From assembly GCF_007002745.1 (NCBI RefSeq), contig NZ_SGNY01000007.1:1-64000 (forward strand): 64,000 nt of DNA. Direction: 5' to 3'. A model generated the notes under the pieces. It saw nothing but the letters and a program-made list of their open reading frames with translations, did no database searches and was not told the origin of the DNA. Position 1 is the stretch's first letter, and each line of letters starts with the position of its first letter. Origin of the DNA: Martinezella rhizogenes (lineage in GTDB: Bacteria; Pseudomonadota; Alphaproteobacteria; Rhizobiales; Rhizobiaceae). The position numbers were made by a program, and so were the translations under genes. Below are positions 8,646-17,934 of the stretch, piece after piece.

Positions 8646-10913
8646 TTAAATGGGAATGGAATGCGCTGCAGCAAAGCGTAACAACACCTCGCGCCCGCTT
8701 TCCAGCGAATTATGATCGTCAAGCGCGGCATTCAACTCGTCGGCAAGACGTGCCGCGTCCAGCCCGAGCAGCATGGCCTTGACCGGACCGATTGCCGTTG
8801 GCGACATGGAAATCGACCGGAAACCGAGACCGATCAGCGCCATGGCAGTCAGTGGCTTGCCCGCCATCTCGCCGCACAGCGTGACCGATGTGTGGTGCTT
8901 TTCGCCGGCGCGAACGATATCACGCAGAATGCGCAGGAATGGCTTGCCGAGATTGTCGAAACGATCCGAAACCCGGGCATTGCCACGATCGACCGCCATG
9001 GAGAACTGGAACAGGTCGTTTGAACCGACGGAAACGAAATCCACCTCCTGCATCAGCTCATCGAGCTGCCACATCAGCGACGGCACTTCCAGCATCGCGC
9101 CGAATTGCAGCTTTTTCGGCAGCGCATGGCTGAACTTCGAAAGATGCTGCACTTCCTTCTGCAGAAGATCGCGTGCCGCCCGTATTTCGGACACTTCCGT
9201 CACCATCGGCAACATCATGCGCAGCTCCGCACCGGACGCGGCGCGCAGCAGTGCGCGCATCTGCGTGCGCATCAGGCCCGGACGGTCAAGCGACAGGCGA
9301 ATCGCGCGCCAGCCGAGTGCCGGATTTTCCTCTTCCTGGCCGCGCATATAGGAAACGACCTTGTCGCCGCCGATATCCAGCGTGCGGAAGGTGACGCTCT
9401 TGCCCTTGGCCTGCCGCAGAACGGAGCGATAGAAAGCCTCCTGCTCCTCGCCCTTCGGCATGTTGGAAGCGATCATGAATTGCAGCTCGGTGCGGAACAG
9501 GCCGATGCCGTCGGCGCCGGATTCCTCCAGCTGCGGCAAATCCACCAGCAGGCCCGCATTCATCTTCAGATTGACCTTCTGGCCATCCTTGGTGATCGGC
9601 TCGACATTGCGCAGCGCACGGAACTGCTCCTGCCGCTTGGCACGCAGGCGAACTTTTTCTTCATAGGCACGCTGCAGATCCGACATCGGGCGCAGATGCA
9701 CCTGACCGTCATCACCATCGATGATGATCGGATCGTTGTTTTCCGCCAGCGCGACGATGCCGGCCGCTTGGCCGATGATCGGAATACCCATGGCGCGCGC
9801 CACGATAACGACGTGGCTCGTCACCGCGCCGTCTTCGAGCACCAGACCGCGCAGTTTTTCACGCGGGTAATCCAGCAATTCGGCAGCGCCCATGGCGCGT
9901 GCCAGAACGATGGCGTCGAGCGGGAAATCCTGCTCCGGTCCGCGCCCGCCAAAACCGATCAGCTGACGCAGCAGCCGGTTGGCAAGATCATCGAAGTCAT
10001 GCATGCGCTCGCGCAGATAAGGATCGGTCAGGCGCATCATGCGCGCCTTGGTGTCGCTCTGCACTTTCTCGACCGCCGCTTCCGCCGTCAGGCCGTTGCG
10101 GATCGCCTCTTCCATGCGCCGCACCCAGCCCTGATCGTGGGCGAACATGCGATAGGTCTCCAGAACCTCGCGGTGCTCACCTTCGGTCGGCACGTCGCGG
10201 CGCTGCAACATGTCATCGATCGACAGGCGCAGCGAGCCGATAGCATCGGCAAGACGGCGGATTTCCGTATCCGCGTCCTCGTTCAGCAGGTTGGTGACGA
10301 CAATGCGGGGATCGTGCAGCACGACGTGACCGAGACCGATGCCTTCGCCATAACCATCGCCATCGATGGTGACGGCGCGCGTCAGGTCCAGCTCCACACC
10401 GGGGCGGGTGATCTTTTTCAACTCGCCGCTCGCCACTATTTCAGCGATAAGCATCGCGGTTGTCTCAAGCGCTTCAACTTCATCCTCCCGGTATGTTCGG
10501 CTGGCCTTGTTCTGGACCACAAGAACGCCAAGAGTGCGACCGGAGCGCAAAATCGGCACGCCGAGGAAGGAATGATAAATTTCCTCACCGGTTTCAGGAA
10601 GATAGCGGAATGCGGGATGCGCCTGCGCATCGGAAAGATTGAGCGGTTGAGCGGAAGCGGCAATGGTGCCGACAAGACCTTGCCCCATTTTCAGCTGGGC
10701 AAGATGCACAGCATCCTTGTTAAGACCTTCGGTGGCGTAAAGCTCCAGCACGCTGTCGGAACGCAGCACGTAGACCGAGCAAACCTCCGCCACCATGTTG
10801 CTGGCAATCTGACGGACGATCTGGTCCAGACGATCCTGCGGTTCAAGGTGCTCCGCCATCATTTCGCGCAGCCGCTTGAGCAGGACGCGCGGACCTGCGG
10901 AAAGGTCTCTCAT
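8646..10913 (-). CDS. ptsP: PTS-Ntr enzyme I (PEP-protein phosphotransferase)
   Basis: A 755-residue EI-Ntr that takes phosphate from PEP and passes it to NPr and then EIIA-Ntr, a regulatory relay tied to nitrogen and potassium status rather than sugar uptake. The N-terminal GAF domain (about 15-160) marks it as the Ntr type. It is followed by the EI HPr-binding region, the phosphohistidine swivel domain with H367 in SHVVIVARAMG, and the PEP-binding barrel with the catalytic Cys in TLCGEMAG. Length is typical. It sits between lysC and prfA. Confidence 0.95.
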   Translation of the reverse strand: MRDLSAGPRVLLKRLREMMAEHLEPQDRLDQIVRQIASNMVAEVCSVYVLRSDSVLELYATEGLNKDAVHLAQLKMGQGLVGTIAASAQPLNLSDAQAHPAFRYLPETGEEIYHSFLGVPILRSGRTLGVLVVQNKASRTYREDEVEALETTAMLIAEIVASGELKKITRPGVELDLTRAVTIDGDGYGEGIGLGHVVLHDPRIVVTNLLNEDADTEIRRLADAIGSLRLSIDDMLQRRDVPTEGEHREVLETYRMFAHDQGWVRRMEEAIRNGLTAEAAVEKVQSDTKARMMRLTDPYLRERMHDFDDLANRLLRQLIGFGGRGPEQDFPLDAIVLARAMGAAELLDYPREKLRGLVLEDGAVTSHVVIVARAMGIPIIGQAAGIVALAENNDPIIIDGDDGQVHLRPMSDLQRAYEEKVRLRAKRQEQFRALRNVEPITKDGQKVNLKMNAGLLVDLPQLEESGADGIGLFRTELQFMIASNMPKGEEQEAFYRSVLRQAKGKSVTFRTLDIGGDKVVSYMRGQEEENPALGWRAIRLSLDRPGLMRTQMRALLRAASGAELRMMLPMVTEVSEIRAARDLLQKEVQHLSKFSHALPKKLQFGAMLEVPSLMWQLDELMQEVDFVSVGSNDLFQFSMAVDRGNARVSDRFDNLGKPFLRILRDIVRAGEKHHTSVTLCGEMAGKPLTAMALIGLGFRSISMSPTAIGPVKAMLLGLDAARLADELNAALDDHNSLESGREVLLRFAAAHSIPI

Positions 10914-11089
10914 CGCGTTTGCTCCCCGACGCTTCCGATCCGAATGTCATAATATTCGAGAATCAAAACGTCATTTAAAAAATTTATAGCGCCAGAAGCG
11001 CGTCCCGCAAGGGACACGCTTTCAAGAAACGCCACATCGGAAGAACGCAACTCCGAAGAATCGGAGCATCGGGAACCGATGTCTCGGAT

Positions 11090-12367
11090 TTAGCTCTTAT
11101 CGAGACCGTAGGCCGAATGCAAAGTGCGAACGGCAAGTTCGGCATAGGCGCCGTCGATCAGGATCGAAATCTTGATCTCTGACGTGGTGATGGCCTTGAT
11201 GTTGATGTTTTTCTCGGCAAGTGCCTTGAACGCGCTGGCGGCAACGCCGGCGTGGCTGCGCATGCCAATACCGATGACGGACACCTTGGCGAGACCCGTC
11301 TCGTTCTGGGCAACGTCGAAGCCGATCTGGGCCTTGTTGTCGTCGAGAACCTTGAGCGCCTTGGCAACGTCGCCCGAGGGAACGGTGAAGGTCATGTCGG
11401 TGCGCGAGCCATCTTCGGAGATGTTCTGCACGATCATGTCGACATTGATATGCGCTTCGGCCAGCGGACCGAAGATCGCGGCGGAAACGCCCGGACGGTC
11501 GGCCACGCGGCGCAGCGAAATCTGTGCTTCATCCTTGGCATAGGCGATGCCGGTTACGACTTCCTGTTCCACGATTTCATCCTCGTCACAAATCAAAGTA
11601 CCGGGCGGGTTGATGAGGTCGCCCATGCCCGGCGCATCGGGATCCTCGAAACTGGAGCGAACGAAGGTGCGCACCTTGTGTACCATGGCAAGCTCGACGG
11701 AGCGAACCTGCAGAACCTTCGCGCCAAGAGACGCCATTTCGAGCATTTCCTCGAAAGCGATTTTCTTCATGCGGCGAGCCTTGGGCTCGATGCGCGGATC
11801 GGTCGTGTAAACGCCGTCGACATCGGTATAGATGTCACAACGATCCGCCTTGACGGCGGCGGCAATGGCCACAGCCGACGTGTCAGAGCCGCCGCGACCA
11901 AGCGTCGCGATGCGATTATCCGGGCCGATGCCCTGGAAACCGGCAACGACGGCAACCTGTCCTTCCCCCATGCGCTTGACGATGTCGGACCCGTCAATCT
12001 CCAGAATACGGGCGGCGCCATGCGCATTGTCGGTACGGATCTGGATCTGCCAGCCCTGCCAGGAGCGTGCATTGATGCCCATGGACTGCAGGGTGATCGC
12101 CAGCAGACCTGACGTCACCTGCTCGCCGGATGCGACAACCGCGTCATATTCGCGCGCATCATAGAAGGAGGCGGCGTTGGTGCCGGTCACCTTCGCGGCG
12201 TTCTGCACCCAGTCCACCAATTCGTTGGTTTTGCCGGACATGGCGGAAACGACCACGGCCACTTCATGGCCGGCATCCACTTCGCGTTTCACATGCCGTG
12301 CGACATTGTGAATGCGTTCGAGGTTCGCGACGGACGTGCCGCCGAATTTCATGACAATGCGAGCCAT
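11090..12367 (-). CDS. lysC: Aspartate kinase
   Basis: A 425-residue aspartokinase that makes 4-phospho-L-aspartate, the first step to lysine, threonine, methionine and diaminopimelate. The kinase domain opens with the KFGGTS nucleotide loop and has GRGGSDTSAVA. Two ACT domains at about 270-415 would bind feedback inhibitors. The open frame extends to 12463, but the ATG at 12367 gives the conserved MARIVMKFGGTSVAN start. It lies upstream of ptsP with 176 bases between, where two small hairpins (about 11002-11015 and 11074-11088) could attenuate readthrough. Confidence 0.95.
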   Translation of the reverse strand: MARIVMKFGGTSVANLERIHNVARHVKREVDAGHEVAVVVSAMSGKTNELVDWVQNAAKVTGTNAASFYDAREYDAVVASGEQVTSGLLAITLQSMGINARSWQGWQIQIRTDNAHGAARILEIDGSDIVKRMGEGQVAVVAGFQGIGPDNRIATLGRGGSDTSAVAIAAAVKADRCDIYTDVDGVYTTDPRIEPKARRMKKIAFEEMLEMASLGAKVLQVRSVELAMVHKVRTFVRSSFEDPDAPGMGDLINPPGTLICDEDEIVEQEVVTGIAYAKDEAQISLRRVADRPGVSAAIFGPLAEAHINVDMIVQNISEDGSRTDMTFTVPSGDVAKALKVLDDNKAQIGFDVAQNETGLAKVSVIGIGMRSHAGVAASAFKALAEKNINIKAITTSEIKISILIDGAYAELAVRTLHSAYGLDKS

Positions 12368-12757
12368 AGCCTTGACCAGTACATCCCTTTTTTCCGCCAG
12401 CCGGTTTTCACCCGGTGTGGACAAGAACAAACCCAGTCGGCCCTTCCTGACAAAGAGCCTCAAGTTGCGGGTCTCTTAGCGAAAAGGCGGGGGGCACGCA
12501 ATGCCGTTTATGAACCATGCGGTACGCCTTTTGAATGGCGTTTGCGAAGGACGATGGCGGGCTGGAACACAGGGCAGGAGAAAATACCCGTAAAAGAGCG
12601 TACCGCAGTGCACTGTACAAACCGGCCTATTCGCAGTATGAGCGCGGGCAATGCAACCGGCCAGATGGCCGAAATGGCCTGTATCGGCTGCCCCGGAGAC
12701 TTTAGGACCTATTGGTTTCGGGCGGATGCGGGCAGCTTCATATCCGAAAGACGGTAG
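12368..12757. other. Divergent promoter region between lysC and the helicase gene
   Basis: Short frames cover it on both strands but none has an SD or a recognisable product. It presumably carries the lysC promoter leftward and the helicase promoter rightward. I see no strong inverted repeat. Confidence 0.4.
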
Positions 12758-14605
12758 ATGACAGACACCCAGGGTATCGCCCCGGCGATCGCGCAGGCGT
12801 TGGAAAAACGCGGCTACAACGACTTGACCCCCGTGCAGAAGGCCATGCTTGCGCCGGAACTCGCCGATAAGGATGCGCTGGTTTCCGCGCAGACCGGTTC
12901 CGGCAAGACGGTTGCCTTCGGCATCGCGCTCGCAACCACGCTGCTGTCGGAAAATACCCGCTTCGGTCAGGCTTCCGCGCCGCTCGCTCTTGCCATTGCC
13001 CCAACCCGCGAACTGGCCATGCAGGTCAAGCGCGAGCTGGAATGGCTTTATGAATTTGCCGGCGTGTCGATCGCATCCTGTGTCGGCGGCATGGATATCC
13101 GCAATGAGCGCCGGGCGCTGGAACGCGGCGCCCATATCGTCGTTGGCACACCCGGCCGTCTCTGTGACCATATCAAGCGTGGCGCACTCGATCTGTCGTC
13201 CATCCGCGCCGTGGTGCTGGATGAGGCCGACGAGATGCTCGACCTCGGCTTCCGTGAGGATCTGGAATTCATTCTGGAAGAATCGCCCGAAGATCGCCGC
13301 ACGCTGATGTTCTCGGCCACCGTGCCGCGCAGCATTGCCAAGCTGGCCGAAAGCTACCAGAAGAACGCAGTGCGCATCGCCACCGCTTCCGAACAGAAGC
13401 AGCATGTGGATATCGAATATCGCGCGCTTCTGGTGTCGCCGTCTGATCGCGAGAACGCCATCATCAACGCGCTGCGCTTTTACGAAGCCCGCAACGCCAT
13501 CGTCTTCTGCTCGACCCGCGCCGCGGTCAACCATCTGACGGCCCGGTTGAACAATCGCGGCTTCTCCGTCGTCGCCCTCTCCGGCGAACTGACGCAGAAC
13601 GAGCGCACGCACGCGCTGCAGGCCATGCGTGACGGCCGCGCCCGTGTTTGCGTGGCGACCGACGTTGCTGCCCGAGGCATCGACCTGCCCGGCCTGGAAC
13701 TCGTTATCCATGCCGACCTGCCGACCAATTCCGAAACGCTTCTGCACCGTTCCGGCCGTACCGGCCGCGCCGGGCAGAAGGGCGTCAGCGCCATCATCGT
13801 GCCCGTGAGCCAGCGCCGCAAGGCCGAACGCCTTCTTGAAGGCGCCAAGGTCAGCCCCGCATGGGTTCGCCCGCCCTCCGTCGAAGAGATCGTCGAGCGC
13901 GACGGCGCAAGGCTTCTGGCAGATCCGACGCTCAGCGAAGCCGTGGCTGAGGACGAACGCGATTTCGTGACGAAGCTGCTGGAACAGCATGGCGCGGAAA
14001 AAGTCGCCGCCGCCTTCGTGCGCCTCTATCACGCCGGACGCTCGGCACCGGAAGATATTTTCGAAGTCGCGCTGGATAACACCCGCAAGCCGCGCCGCGA
14101 CAGTTTCGAAACGGTCGAAAACAATGCACCGCGCCGCGAGCGCTCCGACTTCTCCGACAGCGCGTGGTTCTCGCTTTCCGTTGGCCGCAAGCAGAGCGCC
14201 GAGCCGCGCTGGCTCATCCCGATGCTGTGCCGTTTCGGCAAGATCACCCGTCAGGATATCGGCGCGATCCGCATGCAGCAAACCGAGACCTTCGTGGAAC
14301 TGGCCGCCGATGCCGTCGACCGTTTCACCTCCGCCATCGGCAAGGACATGATGCTGGAGAAGGGCATTCGCCTGAAGGCGCTGGAAGGCAAGCCGGAAAT
14401 GACCGGCAGTGCCCGTGAAGATACAAGGCCGGCAAAGGCCCAGCGGAAGTTCACCAAATCGGACAATGCAAGCGCCCCGCGCGATGACCGCAAGGGCGAA
14501 GACAAGCCCTGGAAAAAGAAAAAGCCCTTCGGCGACAAGCCGAAATACGAAGGCAAAAAGGACAAGCCGTTCGAGAAGCGTGGACCGAAGCCAACGAAGG
14601 GCTGA
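12758..14605 (+). CDS. DEAD-box RNA helicase with DbpA-type RNA-binding domain
   Basis: A 615-residue ATP-dependent RNA helicase, probably acting in ribosome assembly or cold-stress RNA remodelling. Visible motifs in order: Q-motif region, TGSGKT, PTRELA, TPGR, DEAD, SAT, ATDVAARGID and HRSGRTGRAG. After the two RecA folds, residues about 470-550 resemble the DbpA RNA-binding domain (SLSVGRKQSAEPRWLIPMLC). The last 65 residues are very rich in Lys, Pro, Asp and Gly, a typical basic tail. DeaD/CsdA- or DbpA-like naming is possible; the exact subtype cannot be fixed by eye. The ribosome binding site is weak. Confidence 0.92.
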   Translation: MTDTQGIAPAIAQALEKRGYNDLTPVQKAMLAPELADKDALVSAQTGSGKTVAFGIALATTLLSENTRFGQASAPLALAIAPTRELAMQVKRELEWLYEFAGVSIASCVGGMDIRNERRALERGAHIVVGTPGRLCDHIKRGALDLSSIRAVVLDEADEMLDLGFREDLEFILEESPEDRRTLMFSATVPRSIAKLAESYQKNAVRIATASEQKQHVDIEYRALLVSPSDRENAIINALRFYEARNAIVFCSTRAAVNHLTARLNNRGFSVVALSGELTQNERTHALQAMRDGRARVCVATDVAARGIDLPGLELVIHADLPTNSETLLHRSGRTGRAGQKGVSAIIVPVSQRRKAERLLEGAKVSPAWVRPPSVEEIVERDGARLLADPTLSEAVAEDERDFVTKLLEQHGAEKVAAAFVRLYHAGRSAPEDIFEVALDNTRKPRRDSFETVENNAPRRERSDFSDSAWFSLSVGRKQSAEPRWLIPMLCRFGKITRQDIGAIRMQQTETFVELAADAVDRFTSAIGKDMMLEKGIRLKALEGKPEMTGSAREDTRPAKAQRKFTKSDNASAPRDDRKGEDKPWKKKKPFGDKPKYEGKKDKPFEKRGPKPTKG

Positions 14606-14825
14606 GGGTTACTCCGGTCCCGTTCAGGCGAGACTCTGGATCGCCGGCAAAATTTCTGCCGTCATGCCGGCCTTGAGCCGGCATCCAGCCACGGTGCGTC
14701 TGCATCGCGAAAAGATTGTCTCGCGATCAAGGACTTGATCGCCCTGGACCCCGGATTAAATCCGCGGTGACAGTGAGAATGCTACGACTTCGCCAAACTG
14801 TTCGGTCGAAAAACTGGCCAGCAAC
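14606..14825. repeat. Cluster of short intergenic palindromes
   Basis: The gap after the helicase gene is a mosaic of short inverted repeats. ATGCCGGC/GCCGGCAT occupies 14664-14684 (8-bp arms, 5-base loop), GCGATCAAG/CTTGATCGC occupies 14723-14742 (9-bp arms, 2-base gap), and a smaller GGATT/AATCC pair lies near 14753. This resembles the intergenic mosaic elements common in rhizobia (RIME-like); the family is not established here. Other copies in the genome would confirm it. Confidence 0.5.
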
Positions 14826-14826
14826 A

Positions 14827-14857
14827 AAAAGCCCCGCTTTCGCGGGGCTTTTATTTT
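14827..14857. terminator. Bidirectional terminator before the CASDH stop
   Basis: A perfect 9-bp stem (AAGCCCCGC/GCGGGGCTT, 14829-14837 with 14842-14850), A5 on the left and a T-rich right flank. It serves the leftward spermidine genes and possibly the rightward helicase gene. Confidence 0.85.
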
Positions 14858-14883
14858 GTCTCAATTTCTCAAAACGTCTGCAA

Positions 14884-16122
14884 TCAGAACTCCAGCGCGC
14901 GATCGCCGTTTTCATCCTTGATGCGGTTCGGCAAACCAATCTTGTTCAGAATGTTCAGGAACGGCTTCGGCGGCAGTTCTTCCACATTGGCCATCTGCTT
15001 CACGTCCCATTCGCCGGTGGCGATGAGCATGGCAGCGGCGACCGGGGGAACGCCGGCGGTGTAGGAAATGCCCTGCGAACCAACTTCTTCATAGGCGTCC
15101 TTATGGTCGGCCACGTTGTAGATGAAGACTTCGCGTTCCTTGCCGTCCTTGATGCCCTTGACGATATCGCCGATGCAGGTCTTGCCGACATAGTCAGGCG
15201 CCAGCGAAGACGGATCGGGCAGCACAGCCTTGACGACCTTCAGCGGCACGACTTCCAGACCCTCGGCCGTCTTGACCGGCTTTTCCGAAAGCAGGCCAAG
15301 GTTCTTCAGCACGGTGAAGACGTTGATGTAGTGATCGCCGAAGCCCATCCAGAAGCGCACATCGGCACCGTCCATGTTTTTGGACAGCGAATGCACTTCG
15401 TCATGGCCGGTCATGTAAGCCTTCTGCTTGCCGACGACAGGCAGATCGAATTCCTGACCGACTTCAAACATCTGGTTCGTCTGCCACTCACCCTTCTGCC
15501 AGGAATAGACAACGCCGGTGAATTCGCGGAAGTTGATTTCCGGATCGAAATTGGTCGAGAACCAGCGGCCATGGCTGCCGGCATTGATATCGACGATATC
15601 GACCGAGGTGACCTTGTCGAAATATTCGTCCTTGGCAAGGCGGGCATAGGCATTGACCACGCCGGGGTCGAAACCGACGCCGAGAATGGCGGTGACGCCC
15701 TTTTCCTTGCACTCAGCGGCGCGCTTCCACTCGTAGTTTCCATACCACGGCGGCGCTTCGCAAATCTTGGTGGGATCCTCATGGATCGCCGTGTCCATAT
15801 AGGCAACACCTGCGTCCATGCAGGCACGAAGAACGGACATGTTAACGAAAGACGAACCGACATTGATGACGATTTCCACGCCGGTCTGTTTGATCAAGGC
15901 TTTCGTCGCCTCGATATCCATAGCGTCAAGCGCATGGGCCTCAAGTTTCACATCTGTCTTGAGGCTCTTCTTTTCGCGTACGGACTCGACAATCTTGCGG
16001 CACTTTTCCAAAGTCCGTGACGCAATATGAATGTCTCCCAATACATCGCTGTTCTGGGCGCATTTATGCGCCACGACCTGTGCTACGCCACCGGCGCCGA
16101 TGATCAGAACGTTCTTCTTCAT
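14884..16122 (-). CDS. Carboxy(nor)spermidine dehydrogenase (CASDH)
   Basis: A 412-residue enzyme of the saccharopine-dehydrogenase fold. It reductively condenses aspartate semialdehyde with putrescine (or diaminopropane) to carboxyspermidine (or carboxynorspermidine) using NADPH. The N-terminal Rossmann motif GAGGVAQVVAHK is visible, followed by the SASRT-like IASRTLEKC and a long catalytic domain with YTAGVPPVAAAM near the C-terminus. The assignment over generic saccharopine dehydrogenase rests on the decarboxylase gene next door. It begins 59 bases after that gene, with AAGGAGG upstream. In Agrobacterium this pathway is known to supply spermidine. Confidence 0.9.
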   Translation of the reverse strand: MKKNVLIIGAGGVAQVVAHKCAQNSDVLGDIHIASRTLEKCRKIVESVREKKSLKTDVKLEAHALDAMDIEATKALIKQTGVEIVINVGSSFVNMSVLRACMDAGVAYMDTAIHEDPTKICEAPPWYGNYEWKRAAECKEKGVTAILGVGFDPGVVNAYARLAKDEYFDKVTSVDIVDINAGSHGRWFSTNFDPEINFREFTGVVYSWQKGEWQTNQMFEVGQEFDLPVVGKQKAYMTGHDEVHSLSKNMDGADVRFWMGFGDHYINVFTVLKNLGLLSEKPVKTAEGLEVVPLKVVKAVLPDPSSLAPDYVGKTCIGDIVKGIKDGKEREVFIYNVADHKDAYEEVGSQGISYTAGVPPVAAAMLIATGEWDVKQMANVEELPPKPFLNILNKIGLPNRIKDENGDRALEF

Positions 16123-16181
16123 TTCAGGTGATGCCTCCTTTTCCCCGCAGGGATGAGCTTCGTTGGATGTTGAAACAGGGT

Positions 16182-17279
16182 TTAAGACAGGCTTTGCTCG
16201 AAATCGGCAAAGTCGAATTCACGAACGGCGCGGACCGTGCCGTCCAGTTCCTTGATGGCGATCGCCGGCATCTTCACGCCGTTGAACCAGTTCTTCTTGA
16301 CCATGGTGTAACCGGCCGCGTCCTGGAAGGAGATGCGGTCACCGACCTTCAGCTCCTTGTCGAAGCGGAAATCGCCGAAAATATCGCCCGCCAGGCAGGA
16401 CTTGCCGCAGACCATGTAGGGGTGCTCGCCCTCGTTCGGCGAAACCTTCGCGGTTTCGCGGTAGATCAGCAGATCGAGCATGTGGGCTTCGATGGAACTG
16501 TCGACGATGGCGAGGTTCTTGCCGTTGAATAGTGTGTCGAGCACCGTCACCTCAAGTGTGGTGCTTTTGGTGATCGAAGCTTCGCCGGGCTCCAGATAGA
16601 CCTGCACGCCATATTTTTCCGAGAACGCCCGCAGACGCTCGCAGAACTGGTCGAGCGGGTAGTTGTCACCGGTGAAATGAATGCCGCCGCCGAGGCTGAC
16701 CCATTCGGCACGTGACAGCAGCGATCCGAATTTCTCTTCGATCTGCGTCAACATCCGGTCAAACAGCGAGAAATCGCCATTTTCGCAATTGTTGTGGATC
16801 ATGAAACCGGAAATACGGTCCATGACCTTGTCGACCTTGGCAACGTCCCATTCACCAAGACGGCTGAACGGGCGCGCGGGGTCGGCAAGATCGAAACTGG
16901 AAGAGCTGACCTGCGGATTGAGACGCAGGCCACGCGTTATGCCGGCGGCCTTGTCGGCGAAACGCTCCAGCTGACCGATCGAATTGAAGATGATCTTGTC
17001 GGCATTCGCAATCACCTCATCGATTTCGTAATCGGCATAGGCGACAGAATAGGCGTGGGTTTCGCCACCGAATTTCTCGCGGCCGAGACGCACCTCATAA
17101 AGTGAGGACGAGGTGGTGCCGTCCATATATTGCGACATGAAATCGAACACCGACCATGTGGCGAAGCACTTCAACGCCAGAAGCGCCTTGGCGCCGGATT
17201 TTTCCCGCACATAAGCAATCTTCTCCATGTTGCGAAGAAGTTTTGTCTTGTCGATGAGGTAATAAGGCGTTTGAAGCAT
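16182..17279 (-). CDS. nspC: Carboxy(nor)spermidine decarboxylase
   Basis: A 365-residue PLP enzyme of the alanine-racemase fold type III family. It removes CO2 from carboxyspermidine or carboxynorspermidine to give spermidine or norspermidine. K37 in LLALKCFATW is the expected PLP lysine, the active-site Cys lies in CGKSCLAGD, and the glycine-rich phosphate loop lies in SLGGGIHFT. It is first in a two-gene leftward operon with CASDH. Which product is made depends on substrate supply; spermidine is the known product in A. tumefaciens. Start ATG at 17279. Confidence 0.93.
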   Translation of the reverse strand: MLQTPYYLIDKTKLLRNMEKIAYVREKSGAKALLALKCFATWSVFDFMSQYMDGTTSSSLYEVRLGREKFGGETHAYSVAYADYEIDEVIANADKIIFNSIGQLERFADKAAGITRGLRLNPQVSSSSFDLADPARPFSRLGEWDVAKVDKVMDRISGFMIHNNCENGDFSLFDRMLTQIEEKFGSLLSRAEWVSLGGGIHFTGDNYPLDQFCERLRAFSEKYGVQVYLEPGEASITKSTTLEVTVLDTLFNGKNLAIVDSSIEAHMLDLLIYRETAKVSPNEGEHPYMVCGKSCLAGDIFGDFRFDKELKVGDRISFQDAAGYTMVKKNWFNGVKMPAIAIKELDGTVRAVREFDFADFEQSLS

Positions 17280-17580
17280 GTCGTTTCACATATTGATTGA
17301 AGTCAAGGTACGTCTCGATGATGGGCCTTATATGATGCTTGTGACAGGAAAACAAATGTCCGGCACCGAATTCCCAGAAAATTGCCCCCAACCGGAAATG
17401 CCTGCGAAGAAAACACGTCACGTTGCGGAACCAAGCCTGCATCGGCGCGTTTGAATGGCGGACAGGCAGGTGTTTCGGTCACCGGAACGGAAGTTTTCGA
17501 GCGACAGAAATAGCCTGTAGCGGCAGTCGGGTTGGCCCGCCGCGATTTCCATCAACGATGTTCCAGGAAGGACTTCACCT
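17280..17580. other. Divergent intergenic region, nspC and DUF883 gene
   Basis: This carries the nspC promoter region on the left and, at 17427-17451, an exact EcfG-type promoter pointing right to the DUF883 gene. I see no coding sequence and no riboswitch structure. Confidence 0.5.
17427..17451 (+). promoter_or_regulatory. EcfG-type promoter for the DUF883/YqjE-like pair
   Basis: GGAAC at 17427-17431, 16-base spacer, CGTT at 17448-17451: an exact match to the alphaproteobacterial EcfG pattern. The ATG at 17581 is 130 bases downstream, so the leader would be long. Confidence 0.7.
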
Positions 17581-17925
17581 ATGGCAAGCGTGCGTAGCAG
17601 CGTTAATGACAAGATCCAGCAATCCCTCGAAAACGGTGATGCCGCCGACGTTGCGGCGCAGCTCGCCCAGCTTCGCGAAGATCTGGCAAATCTTGCCAAG
17701 AGCGTTAAGGCGCTGGGCGTCGGTGCCTCGCATGAGCTGAAGGCGCAGGCCGCCCGCGTGGCTGATGATGCGCTCACCGCCTCGGGCGAAATGGCCGACA
17801 GCGTCCGAAGCGAAATTTCGTCGCTGAACGACAATCTGACCGATCAGGTCCAGAGAAACCCGCTCCAGTCCCTCGGCATCGCCGTTGGCGTCGGCTTCGT
17901 GCTCGCTCTCCTTACACGTCGATAA
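17581..17925 (+). CDS. DUF883/ElaB-YqjD-like membrane-tethered protein
   Basis: A 114-residue protein. Residues about 1-90 form amphipathic helices with heptad-like spacing, and the C-terminus is a short hydrophobic anchor with glycines (NPLQSLGIAVGVGFVLALLTRR). This is the pattern of the ElaB/YqjD family, whose E. coli members are C-tail-anchored, ribosome-binding proteins made in stationary phase under stress sigma control. Here the EcfG-type promoter upstream gives an analogous stress link. It starts a two-gene operon with the YqjE-like gene nine bases downstream. Confidence 0.78.
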   Translation: MASVRSSVNDKIQQSLENGDAADVAAQLAQLREDLANLAKSVKALGVGASHELKAQAARVADDALTASGEMADSVRSEISSLNDNLTDQVQRNPLQSLGIAVGVGFVLALLTRR

Positions 17926-17934
17926 GGCCGCATC

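Noticed and set aside
9105-10952. 615-codon open frame on the plus strand
   Set aside because: Antisense of ptsP, no motifs, no start context.
12476-14281. 601-codon open frame on the minus strand
   Set aside because: Antisense of the DEAD-box helicase; all helicase motifs read on the plus strand.
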